From: Arthonia radiata
Lineage: Eukaryota; Ascomycota; Arthoniomycetes; Arthoniales; Arthoniaceae
NCBI GenBank assembly: GCA_002989075.1
Contig: PSQN01000004.1
Location: 310,001-374,000, forward strand
Direction: 5' to 3'
DNA length: 64,000 bases
The notes beneath the pieces are model-generated. The model searched no databases. It worked only from the letters and a program-made list of their open reading frames with translations, and was not told where the DNA came from. This document shows, one piece after another, positions 12,045-22,242 of the stretch. The first letter of the stretch is position 1, and every line of letters begins with the position of its first letter. Both the position numbers and the translations under genes were made by a program.

Positions 12045-12179
12045 CTATAGCGTTCGGACGAGTAATTGCCAGACTTCTCTGCGTTGCAAAATAAGGTCGA
12101 TTGGGTGCTCGGGGAAGGTAGCGTTGTTTTTGTAGCCCGCGACGCCATTGTTGTCGAGGTCGTTCCATTCCATGTACGT
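12045..12179 (-). other. Orphan terminal exon, 45 codons, unknown family
   Basis: After a plausible acceptor (GACCAG at 12185-12180) the frame reads TYMEWNDLDNNGVAGYKNN... and continues through FPEHPIDLILQRREVW to a TAG at 12047. Composition and codon use look like real protein, and the DxDxNG-like string gives it a calcium-loop flavour. No upstream exon could be joined, so this may be a relic or the tail of an unrecognised gene. Confidence 0.3.
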
Positions 12180-12950
12180 CTGGTCGTTTCATTGCGTAAG
12201 CTTGACAGCAAAGCAGAGACTCGTGCCGGTTATATGAGTATAATGGTACTGAGCGTGGGACAGGCGTGAGGTATTTCTGATAGCTGCATAATCAGCAAGT
12301 GAAGTATTATTGGGTTGGTGCACTCGCAAGACTGCTAGACCGTGCCGCACATGCTTGGCGCACCAGCAACCCGATGCGCGTTCAGTGATGCAAGCGCATC
12401 AATGTGGCTTCAAGCCGAAGCCTTTGAGATAGGTCACGGCCCCGTCAGTCAAAGGCCCCTGCAGTCCATATCTGCCGACTCTGTCAGAATAGTATTAGAA
12501 TGATCATTCGACGCTCTGTGCTGTTAGACAGCAGCTTCGTAGTGTGCATGTGGTATGAAGCATGCTGCCAAAAGGTGTGCACTCGCGCGAGCCTTGACCT
12601 GCAGTTCACAGCCTTGAAGCTTGCAGAGCATATGGCGCACAGTCATATTATAGATGTTGCGGGTCTTGCAGAGCTCTCAGTGGCGACTACCGAAGAAATG
12701 CTTTGGAAGATCGGGTGATTTGCTATAATGCGGATGGCCGTATCCGGCGCAGCAGTAGAGAGGTCATCACTGTCCACCTTCTTTACCAAACTTAGTCTGC
12801 GGTCCACTATTGCCCATTATAATCTAACAATAGCCATGCGACGATGTATGCGTGAATGCTGTAAAAGTGGTATGGCTGTCAGTTTAGAAACAAGGGAGTA
12901 GCAGCTCTAGCATTGCCAAGCAACGCAGGTCCTAGGGAGCTTGTTTAATA
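12180..12950. other. Intergenic, nothing recognised
   Basis: No coding or RNA feature was found up to the 5S promoter. Confidence 0.4.
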
Positions 12951-12960
12951 AATATATTTT
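12951..12960 (+). promoter_or_regulatory. TATA-like box at -30 of 5S rRNA gene copy 1
   Basis: AATATATTTT lies 30 to 21 bases before the first base of the 5S gene. The same box at the same distance precedes the second 5S copy, followed in both by G[A/T]TCAAAAGCC. Neurospora 5S genes are known to need an upstream TATA element near -29 in addition to the internal promoter. Confidence 0.7.
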
Positions 12961-12980
12961 GTTCAAAAGCCAGTAACAGC

Positions 12981-13101
12981 ACGTACGCACACAGCACCGT
13001 GGACACACGAGCGATCCCGTCCGCTCTCGCTTATCTAAGCACGGTAGCGGGCAGTTAGTACTCAAGTCGGTGACGATTGGGGAATCCTGCCTTGTGTACG
13101 T
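12981..13101 (+). rRNA. 5S ribosomal RNA, copy 1
   Basis: About 121 nt matching the fungal 5S pattern. The ends ACGTACG and GTACGT pair as helix I. CACCGTG (helix II) pairs with CACGGT. The loop C block GATCCCGTCCGCTC is present, then TCTAAGC, and TTAGTACTC...GGTGACGA...GGGGAATCCTGCC forms helices IV/V. A T5 run after the last base acts as the RNA polymerase III terminator. 5S RNA is part of the large ribosomal subunit. Single dispersed 5S genes are normal in filamentous ascomycetes. The open frames that cross it on the minus strand are artefacts. Confidence 0.9.
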
Positions 13102-13260
13102 TTTTGTTTTTGCGTTCCTTTTTTTTGCTGGTTTACAGAAGCGTAGAGGGGTAGGTGACGAGACAGTCTGGACGTGGTGGGTGCACTGTGTGGGAAGCAG
13201 TAGCAAGGGTCTTGGCGTTAACAATTGGAGATTTGGTGTTGCTAGAGTACGTTGTCCAAG

Positions 13261-14706
13261 CTAGCGGAAGCTCCTTCCTTGTTTCGCGATCTGTACGTCA
13301 AACAGGGCTCGAAGCACTGCTGTGCACTGTTCTGCTCGTGCGGAGAGATCGGAGACCTGTCGAGCGATTGTCAGCTACCGTAGTGGCATAGGTAGTTGAA
13401 ACATGTGAACGTAAGCCATTGTTCACAGGAAGCGCACACGTAGCTTTCTGGCAAGTCTGCCCATACACAGTCCCACAGACACGAAGCATACAGTCAGAAA
13501 ACGGGATCAACACAAACGTGTGATAGATGCGATCAATCCGGCACTGGCAGCTGTCAAGTTTCTCGCTATGAAACGTTCTTATACGTACCTCTGCATTGAG
13601 TCGGACTAGCTGGTCTGCAGGGAGTTCTACCATAGCCCGCTCCCACTCGCGGTGTAGATCCTTGAACCGTCGACTGTGGACACCGCATTGGAGGCGATGG
13701 TCACCATGAAACACAGGTGGCGGACTATCGGCCTCGGACGGGGTCCGTTTCCGTTTCGCTGTATTCTGAACGTCGCCAAGAGGTTTGATCGAGCTTTGAG
13801 GCTGCGTGAATCTGGCCGCGCAGGCCTTATTGGAGGTCATTGCTGGCGCTTGAGGCGATTTGAACACCTTGTTGGCCGCTGTGCTGAACACAGGCCTGAG
13901 GTCCTCGTCGTCGTCTTCTGCTTCCTCTGAAAAGTCTTCATCCGTGCTCGTCAACGCCTGCTCTTGTTCATCTGCGTGTAGGATATCCATCGAAGTCATG
14001 CCGTCCAGTTCGAGTGCGTCCATAGCGGTATTCTCTCCCTTGCCGTCCATGAAAGCCTGCTCTACGTCGCTGATCACGCTGGTGTCCGACAACTCATCCT
14101 CATATTGATCGCTCAGGGCTCCTGAGGCATGCTCTACTCCCGCCCTCTGCTGATTTATCGTACCACCGTCTCTGTCTCTCAACGATGCCGGCGGCGTTGG
14201 CACCAGTGCTGTCAACCCCTTCTTCAAGTTTCTGCCTGTAGCGCCATACAGTCCAGTTCTTATAACGTCATTCCGGTCCAGGAACGGCAAAACACCACCC
14301 AGCCCTTGCTGCTCTTTCCTAGCCTTGAGTAGGTGCCATACGAACTCGCGTTGCTTCGTTGCTTTCACCAGCCGTATAGGGCCTTCAAAATCCGTAAACG
14401 GATTCAGTCCTGGGACCCAGGTAGCGATATCTTTGGGACGAACCGTGCGGCCGGTTCTCGAGTAGTCGGTGGAAAAGCGACACGAAAGCGAGCAGTAGGG
14501 AGGTTTGCGGTTCTCGAGTTGCTGCCACACGGCCTTTGGAGGCGCGTCAGGTGTGGGCGCGAGCCCTGGCAAGGGGTGTCAGCGGTCCTGTTTGCTGCAC
14601 GACGCAGAACCCTCGTCCCACTAAACGTACAGCCGACGTGTATACGGTCAATGCGCCCAGTGTAGAAGGTGTAGGACGAGATATCGATGGAAGCATCTAC
14701 GGACAT
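13261..14706 (-). CDS. Unknown acidic, probably nuclear protein, 377 aa
   Basis: Three exons: 14706-14646, 14565-13589 and 13356-13261, with introns of 80 nt (branch CTGAC, acceptor TTGCCAG) and 232 nt (branch CTGAC, acceptor CGACAG), all in phase. The N-terminus carries SSYTFYTGRIDR, then a basic region (residues ~50-140). A strongly acidic centre follows (EDELSDTSVISD; EEAEDDDEDLRP), then KRKRTPSE, a candidate nuclear localisation signal. The C-terminal ~60 residues form a helix-prone segment (FKDLHREWERAMVELPADQLVRL then VSDLSARAEQCTAVLRALFD) likely to be a coiled coil. An in-frame ATG 28 codons upstream exists; I prefer 14706. No family recognised. Confidence 0.65.
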
Positions 14707-14989
14707 TGGAGCTATATGCAAGTTGCGAGGGAAGTGCTCACGTCTTCCTGACCCAAGTGACTTTGGCCAACCCTGTCGCTCGAAACGCATGTATATTACT
14801 CAAAGTAGTAGCAATGGGGCCAGACATGGCTTCGGCCGAATGGAACCCTCGGCGCCGATCAAGCCAGGTACGTGGCGTACCTACCCTGCCTCGAATCAAT
14901 CCGCGCTCCGTTAGAGTTACGAGTAGCACCATGGTCACGAATCCTGCACCAGCTCCGTGAGACTACCGGAAAAGAGCGGCGCGCTGATA

Positions 14990-15216
14990 CACGTGGCAAG
15001 CACGTGTGCGGCCACTTCCACGTTTCTCCATCACGTGCCGGCCGATCCGCACCCGCACCCGCGTCCGCACCACGTGGGCGTTTCCTTTGCGCCTCCTTTG
15101 ATACAAGTTCAAGGCACAGTATCGATCCGATGTCGTTGTTATGAATGCGCTGTATACACGTATGCGCACGAGTAAATTCATGGGGAGACCACCAGTGCCA
15201 CCTTCACATGCACGTG
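14990..15216. promoter_or_regulatory. Cluster of five CACGTG palindromes
   Basis: CACGTG occurs at 14990, 15001, 15032, 15071 and 15211. By chance it is expected about once per 4 kb. CACGTG is the E-box bound by fungal bHLH factors such as Cbf1/Pho4-like proteins. The cluster lies 284 to 510 bases upstream of the minus-strand gene starting at 14706, so it may control that gene or an unrecognised transcript to the right. Confidence 0.5.
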
Positions 15217-15720
15217 CGCGCGCTCAGTCTGATCTTGGTTTTCCATCACCATTTTTCGCAGCATGCATTGCCGAAAGCCAATCCTGATTCCTGAAGCGTC
15301 GTCTGCGTGGGTAATGAGTCTTCGTCAAAAGATCGATCTTGGGCCATGTGCCCAATTCAGGACAGGAATGGCCGGTGAAGGGTCCAATTGCGCCCTGAGC
15401 TTCTTACATCATTGTGTTTTCACCACTTTGCCCGACGAATAGTCTTCAAGGATCATTGTCAACCACTGTTAATGCGAACACGCTTGGCTACATTCGCGAT
15501 GTGAGTCAGGATGTCTCTTCGAGCAGACAGCCAATTGCCTTGGAGGATCAAGCAGCAATTGTGTGATCCAAATGATCGGCGTTGATCTTGCGCGACCTGC
15601 TGTGGAAATATATTCTCGCTCCCTGCTGCTGCTCTCTTCTTCTCTTCTTCCTCCTGTCTTCATTTGAGGACTTTGAACTTGACAGACTAGGGGAACCCAC
15701 ATTTCTGAAGGAATTCATTC
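15217..15720. other. Intergenic, no gene seen
   Basis: A CT-rich tract lies at about 15625-15660. No coherent coding frame. Confidence 0.4.
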
Positions 15721-15816
15721 CGCCTCTTCTCTCACGATTTGCAAGGCTACGATTTCAAGTTACAGGAAGATGCCGAAGAAAGCAATTTCGCCTCTTTCCT
15801 CACGGTTTGCAAGGCT
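15721..15816. repeat. Short direct repeat, 28 bp, two copies
   Basis: CGCCTCTTCTCTCACGATTT followed by GCAAGGCT at 15721-15748 recurs with a few changes at 15789-15816, spaced 68 bp apart. No coding frame is conserved between copies, so this is probably a local duplication in non-coding DNA. Confidence 0.6.
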
Positions 15817-16227
15817 AGGACCGACCTGTCCCGAAAGCAGCTTGCTGTTGTTTGTCAAGTTCGAAATCCTCCTCTTTCTTCTACTTGTCCCTTTGCACAA
15901 TGTGCGGGCCTTCGATTCACAAGATTGTCGACAAGCTCGAATGCCTTCTTGAGAAGTGCAAGATTCGACTTCGACACCATGTCCTCCGCCGACCTAGAGC
16001 GGAGTGTGCCTATTCTCGCTCAACACCCAGGGAGTTCTGGCTCTGTACAGTGCGCGAAGAAACGGATCCGAAGAAGATCCGCAAGCAGGCACCTCAGCTT
16101 CGTCGACGGCGAGGGAGCTCTGAGGTCGTGGAGTGTGTGTCTCAGACATCATTCCACTGAGGTACGCCCAGTTACGAATTTCCTTTGTCACATCCGCCGC
16201 CAATTGAACACCACCACTTAGTAGGGT

Positions 16228-16425
16228 CCAGGCGTTCGCGGGTTTGTCGCTGCGCTTGGGTCTGGATCCGAAAAGTGAGACTCTGCAATAGTGTCGTTGA
16301 CCCTCAGGCGTTTGCCGGTTTGTCGCTGCGCTCTCGTCTGGGGTGAGGCACGCTGGCATGGATTTTGTCGACGATTTTCCTTTGTACGCGACATGACGAT
16401 ACGACGACACGATTTTCCTTTGTAC
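16228..16425. repeat. Local duplicated segments
   Basis: A block beginning CAGGCGTTCGCGGGTTTGTC near 16228 is repeated near 16304 with a few differences. Then ACGATTTTCCTTTGTAC occurs exactly twice, at 16371-16387 and 16409-16425. Looks like decayed tandem duplications in a non-coding stretch. Confidence 0.55.
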
Positions 16426-16564
16426 TCAGCGTTGGCGTTTGGGTTTGGTTTTGGTTATATTGTAATGTGCGCAATCACGATAAACTACGCTCCGACACAG
16501 GCAGGGCGTTCGCGATCGCTCGGGGTGTGAGTACCTGTTCTCAGGGAAACCAACGCTGCCTATG

Positions 16565-16925
16565 AATGAAAGTTCTTCTTCTGCTCTTGCCTTCTTTCAC
16601 TGCTCTTGCCTTCTTGCTGCTCTTCCTTCTTGCCGCTCTTACCTTCTTGCTGCTCTGACCTTCCTGCTGCTCTTACCTTCCTACTGCTCATAGCCTCTTA
16701 CCTTTATGGTCCCGTTGCCTTCCTGCCTCCGTTACCTTCCTGCCCTCACTACCTTCCTACCCTCGTGGCCTTCCTGCCATTCCTGTTACCATACCTTCCT
16801 GCTGCCCATACCATCTTGCCGCCCTTACCTTCCTCCTACCCTTATCCTCCTGCTGCCCTTACATTTCTACTGCCCTTACCTTCCTGATGCCCTTACTTTC
16901 CCGCTGCGCCTCTCCTTCTGCTGCT
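16565..16925. repeat. Pyrimidine-rich minisatellite, ~17-bp unit
   Basis: About 360 bases of variants of CTTACCTTCCTGCTGCC on the plus strand, with purines almost confined to the unit's A and G positions. Strand asymmetry is extreme, which could favour triplex formation. The apparent Leu/Pro/Ser protein it encodes in several frames is a by-product of the repeat. Confidence 0.75.
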
Positions 16926-19138
16926 CCAGCCCTGTTCTTCCAGCGCTCCTGACTCCTCGATCTCAGATTTTGGCACGCGCTATGGTAAGAAAGCAGGGGC
17001 AAGTCTTGCGTTACCAACGCAACATCTGGCAGCGTAGCTGACGGTGATGCTTCTAGTACGCAGAAATACGTCAACATGCTACAAATTACACTTGCTGGCG
17101 AAGTCTGTTTCAGAAATTCGCCGCGCAACGTAACGCCAGCGCCTTGTCCACTAAGCGAGTCACGCAGTGTCAACATGATGGATGTTGGCATGTTACGAAC
17201 AACAGTGGGTCTGCGCGATCATGGATGTTGTGCCCGCAGGCTGCAGATCTGCCCCAATGATGCGGAACGTCGACGTTGGAGTCAAACAATAGAACAATAC
17301 ATGTCCTCAAAGAATCAGACTCAAAAGATTTGCTACAGCACCACACAGGCAACGTTCCCTTCCACACTGCAGAGCGTGCACACATTCGGCCTGCTTGCAT
17401 GAAAAGCAGTAGCCTGCAGTCGGCGCACTGGCATCATCTTTGAACAGGTTGCCTGAAACTTGCATGCTCGGGAGAGGGACGGTCTTCAAAACAGGACGCG
17501 CGGATGTGTGGATCCTATGCAAATTCACAGCATCAACAACTTCCGTACTGTCGACTGCGAAGCGACTCTCAGCAGTCGACAGAGAGGCGTTAACTGGTGG
17601 AAGCGAAGCAAACAGCAATTACCGCCATTGTGACTGCTGCATGGATTGCTGCGAGCGTGAACTTGCGCACCGATAACGAGCAAATGCGGCACCCTTCTTG
17701 CTTGTGCCATCGTATGAGCTTGGCGTGTGTGACGCTGGCGTTAGGGCGAATCGTCTGTTTGCGCTTTGAACACGATCGGGAGAAACGATGTCCATATCTG
17801 TGTGCTCATGTATCGCCAATCAGCCACAGATGCAGCAAAGAGTACCGCACGTGGTGAAGAGCTGAGCAGCCATTTTGGCGGAGCTTCGACGCTTTTGCAC
17901 GCTCTGAGTCTTGGATCGCAGACCTGGTAGCTGGACTGCGAGGCGGAGGATGCAGAAGCCGTAGCATCGAGTGCGCGTATGCCTATCGCAACTTATTAAA
18001 CTTACTTCTCTGGCTCTCATATTATACCATTGTCACCGTGTTCTTTTCCTCTTGAGCAATGCCAATGTGACTTCATTCATGTATTCTTGGCCTAGCTTGA
18101 GAAACGGCGCCTTTGTGGCACGCGTCCGCGATTTGGGTTGATTGTTGATGCTGGAGGCTCTTTGTTCGCGTCAAGTGTATCAGTCTCGAAGTAGGGATCA
18201 TGGTCTAGCACGAGGTTGCTTCCACAGTATCTTTGCTTTCCGTATCATTGCCCCGTGTTCCTCCTCGTACTCTTGCTTCTCGCGCTACTCTCAACTCATG
18301 CTAGCGGTGGCTGCATCTCCAATGGCAGGCTGTTCATGTGTTCTCGCGTTCACGCACATCTTTGTCCGGCATTTGCGACCTTTGACTGGCGTGGGCCGTC
18401 AGCAGCAATGTCGAGGAAATGCGGCTGACAAGGCAGGTAGGATAATGCTGCTGTTTGTGTGTGCCTTTCTAATCTTATCTTGAAGAAGGCTTTAGTAATC
18501 TTCGCGTGCGCTGGTACTGGAAATGGTTGGGCGTTCCGACAATGAACTATCGTTGCAGCCTGAAAAGCAGATCAGCGGTGGTCCAGCGGATAGGACGACG
18601 CGCGTTGCTGGAGGGAAGTCCTTCGTGCATGCTTGGCGGAATAATATCAGGTACGTATTGCTGATACTTATTGATTGCAGCGTTGCAAGGAGATTGGGCT
18701 TGTTTATAGGTCTACGGTCTCTCATCGTCGAGATTGCAAGATCTTGACGGCCACGTGTAGCCACTGCCGGGAGAAGCTGGAGTATCAGCATGCGCTGTAC
18801 GCGGTGAGGCTGAGATCGGTCTGACTACGCTCGCAATGAGCGTGTGCATTTCCGCCGTGTATGTCGAGGGCAAGCATCTTGGTGTTGATCAGGTCTCGCG
18901 CAAAGGAGAAAGAGCTCGGATCATGAGCTACCGAGATGCGTGATGGCTCTAATTCGTGTTATTGCAGGAACGGGCGAAACCAGAAACATCAACGGGAACA
19001 GATAATAGACCAGTAGTGACCAGCCAGGAGCTCTTGTTCGAGGACAGCACTGGAAAGGTCACGTGGATTCAGAGCTAACGAGCATCGGAAAAATGATTAT
19101 CCGCCATGTCAATTCTGTCCCTCGTGTCCCTTTCGTCT
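16926..19138. other. Long region without a convincing gene
   Basis: Several open frames of 60-115 codons on both strands, none with a recognisable domain or a consistent splice pattern. One near 18220-18425 begins with a signal-peptide-like leucine run but lacks an ATG. A Cys-rich minus-strand frame near 17330-17420 is also unconvincing. Confidence 0.4.
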
Positions 19139-21803
19139 CTATCTCTGCGTGTTGACGCGTGTCGAGTTTGAGGCCGTAGATGTTGTTCCAAAGGGTCTTG
19201 TATGATTGTGTAGTGCCCAGGGACTGCATCTCCTGTCACACACTTTCTTCTGCAGGTATTCCGCCCACAGTATCTCGCCGTCTCCCATCATTCCACGCTT
19301 GAGCTCTCTGCTCGTCCCGATCCGGCATCCAAAGACGACGTCCCCGCCCTCCCGCTTCATCACGACCTGCGTGACCACCAGCTTCGCGGGTTTTCCATCA
19401 ACATGTGTACTCATCCTCTTCCGCTTGAGGTTGAGCCGAGCCACTGGAATTTCCAGGTTCGCCCACTCGAATATTTCCGAGCGAATGCTTGAGCTGGATC
19501 CCTCGTCTCTCAAGGGCGCGTGGTCTTTAATGTCACTGCCCGTGCAGTATATCGCTATTCGAAGCGGTTGGGGCTTCTCGACATCAACAAAATGCTCTTG
19601 CCACATCGACTCCGTTGCCGAATAGATTACACCATGCTCCACTTCTTCGCCCTAAGACGTTGTCAAATAGTGAGTTGCCAACCCCAACGTAAGCTACTTA
19701 CTCTTCTCAACAGCCACCTCATCCGATCGGTGACCATCTCACGCTGTTCTTCCCCGGATTGAGACTCTTCGATTGGATCGTTCACTTCATCGTGCACTTT
19801 CGGATCGAAGTCTTCATCCAACGCGATTCCAAATTGGATATCTGGAGGTATGAAGTTGATCATTGAATCTGTGAATCGCAGACCTCAACGCACCATATCA
19901 TTAGGTTTGTCCGTGCTCATCGACATCGATAGCAGATGACTTACAGGCTCCACGTACACAAGCAAGATGCTGCTGTCTGGAACTTGATCAGCTGATGGGT
20001 GTCTAGCTTGTTTCGCTGAACCTACTCTGTACGTCCTTGGACCTCAACGTGGTTTGACCGGAAGGCGCTCTTCACCCGATCGACGAAGTACCTACAAGAA
20101 CCCAGACCCCCCGGAATCGAAATGAGCTAATGAGTTGAATAAGCTTTCTCCTTCAATGTGACGCATGTGGTCTCACCGTATGCGCATCGGCAGGTAGGCA
20201 TCTGAATTGATCCTTAATCAAGGCTATGTTCCTCTCTACTACAGGGTCTACGCATGCGCGCAAGGCCCCTCGTGTGATCGTAATGGATATTCGGTCTGGC
20301 TTTGGTAACGTAGAGCCGTCCAGACCGCCCAGCCGTCCAATTTCGAACTCTTCGTCGTCTCGACTGGTGTCTTGAAAGTTGCGTGGGAATTTATGAGTCT
20401 TGAATTCTTCGATTATTTGTCTCAATGCAGAGTACAGCTGTTCGGCTGAGTAATGAAGCTGGGAGCGTTTGATTGTTAGCGTTCCAGCTCGGTGTGACTG
20501 CAGCATGCCAGTCACGAGAGTGAGGCAGCCCGCGGCTCACAATTTCCACCGACGACTGCAACGTACCTTCGCTGATGGTGTAAAGTTCCACCACTGCATA
20601 GCTTGGGGGAGCACCATTTCCAGTATGTTGAAGTTGATGAAACTGGATCCACAAAACTCGCTGTCCGGGCGCCCTATCACTTTCAAAGGCGTTTGGGCTG
20701 CAATAGGTTCCCTCCAAGCCGCGCCGACTAGCCCTGGATCCTCGGTAAATTGAATTGTGGTAAAATCCTGAGATACGTCACTTATGCTGTCAATGTTATG
20801 TGAGCGGGCTACTTACAGCTGTGCCGCCGCCGATGTCGGCACAAATGACGTATGATCCTTTCTACAATATGATAAGCTGAATAAGTCTAACCTGGTCCTT
20901 GTTTCACGTACACGAAGTCGGCCAAACCGGATTGGCTGGGCTGCAATGAACGCCGCTGCACAGAACGCCTCCTTGACAACTCGGGCTCCTTTCGCACCTG
21001 TGGCACGACCCGCCTCAACAAATCTCCTGCACACGTCGATATCAGCATTCTGAGGAACGCAGAGGAATAGGTCGATATCGGTATCTTCAACTGGTTGGGA
21101 TAGATGATCCTTCGCCTGGGCGAGCATGCATCGCGTGTATTCGATCAAGCAGTCTTCCACGACTTCCCACACGCTTTTTCCAAGGGACCTTAATTGCTCC
21201 AATGTGTGTTTTACTTGGCGCAAGTCGGACTGGAAGTAAGATGTCAGCAGAGCCTCTTCTGGAGCTGGGTCAAGGCCCAAGCACAGGGCTGTGGGGTAGC
21301 GCCAGCGCGTCAGCTGCCTCACAATGACCTTTGGGGTACAGAACGAAATGTGTAGCTGCTCTGAGACTTACGTGACCAGCCCAGACCGCCATCTTGATCA
21401 TGTCGATCTTCCGGTTCGCTAAATCGCTCTCAGGTCCACCCTCTGCAATGAGGTGTTCTGCCTCATGGCCGAATATCATCTCATCATCGAGCGTATAGCA
21501 AACTACCGAAGGGGCCGTTAGCGCATCTTGGGGTCCCCTGGTTTCTGTCAGCACAGTGTTCACATCGCCAAGAGCGGTCCCCTACATTCGGACGGTGACG
21601 AGATTCTCGAGAGAGGGCTGCTGATCTGAACCATAGACGATTGTGTAGTCGTGTTTACCGCACGAGGTGCCTAAGTCGATGCAATAGCGTATATATGGGT
21701 ACCGAAGTGCCTGTGATCCGGCTTCATCGTGTTTGTCCGAATCGTGGTCGACTTGCTTGCGCTTTCGCAGCCGGGACGAACTTGGCAAGCGTCCAGAAAC
21801 CAT
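19139..21803 (-). CDS. Hsp70-like (actin-fold) ATPase, divergent fungal type, 713 aa
   Basis: Ten exons: 21803-21586, 21537-21372, 21328-20912, 20861-20817, 20767-20567, 20458-20177, 20126-20026, 19976-19945, 19868-19702 and 19651-19139; all junctions keep phase. Nucleotide-binding motifs are in order. Phosphate-1 is YCIDLGTSCG near residue 41, phosphate-2 is ADIGGGTA at 275-282, and the adenosine motif is SIPGGLGS near 447-454, followed by CRYFVDRVK. SEFCGSSFIN corresponds to the CGS segment of fungal Hsp70-like proteins, and VRGA comes before the last third. There is no classical substrate-binding domain or EEVD tail. Such proteins (HSPA12-like) are expanded in filamentous fungi; their clients are unknown. 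The exon 3 start could instead be 21313, losing five residues. Cytosolic, as no signal peptide is seen. It faces the unknown gene at 22243. Confidence 0.85.
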
Positions 21804-22242
21804 AGGTGTTTGGATTTGATTGCGATTGGCAAGGCCTACCACAGCGTTTCAAGACCCTTCAAGCTTACCTGATAGCGATATGAAGGTCGAAACTCAGTAA
21901 AAGGTTATCTCACACGAGCAGAAGAAGCACTCAAAAGACGAAATCTTTCAAGAAGAGGAACAGAAGAAAGCAAACGGCGAAACTTCCGTAAAACCCTCCG
22001 TCTTTCAAATCGACAGACATTAGCGTCTCATTTCGCATAAGGCAGACGATTTGCGTGCCCTAATGCAATCACCCGCGCTGGCGTTACAGGAAATGCATGA
22101 GGCGCAGCAATGGACAGGGGTTGGGAAACATTTTGTGAAACCCGACTGCACGGCGCAATCCAACGGGCGTGTTTGCCAAAATGTGACCTCCTTCGCTCGT
22201 CTTTCTGCCTTCTCATCTCAGCAATCCTCCTAAACCTCAAGC
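21804..22242. promoter_or_regulatory. Shared promoter region of two divergent genes
   Basis: 439 bases separate the start codons of the Hsp70-like gene (leftward) and the 567-aa gene (rightward), so regulatory sequence is probably shared. A purine-rich run with AAGAAG repeats sits at about 21918-21975. Perhaps relevant to a chaperone gene, GAA-type heat-shock-element triplets occur there but not in a clean nGAAnnTTCn array. Confidence 0.4.

Noticed and set aside
12907-13224. Minus-strand open frame with KTYTRQDSPIVTDLSTNC, seen again at 36756-37022
   Set aside because: The two 'conserved proteins' are only the reverse strand of the two 5S rRNA genes.
16606-17041. Leu/Pro-rich open frames
   Set aside because: By-products of the pyrimidine-rich minisatellite; readable in several phases.
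18216-18428. Candidate 70-aa secreted cysteine protein with a leucine-rich leader
   Set aside because: The frame has no ATG before the hydrophobic stretch and no upstream exon supplies one.
18575-18650. Possible tRNA (GTGGTCCAGCGGATAGGAC resembles an A box)
   Set aside because: No GGTTCRA B box or acceptor-stem pairing follows at the right distance.
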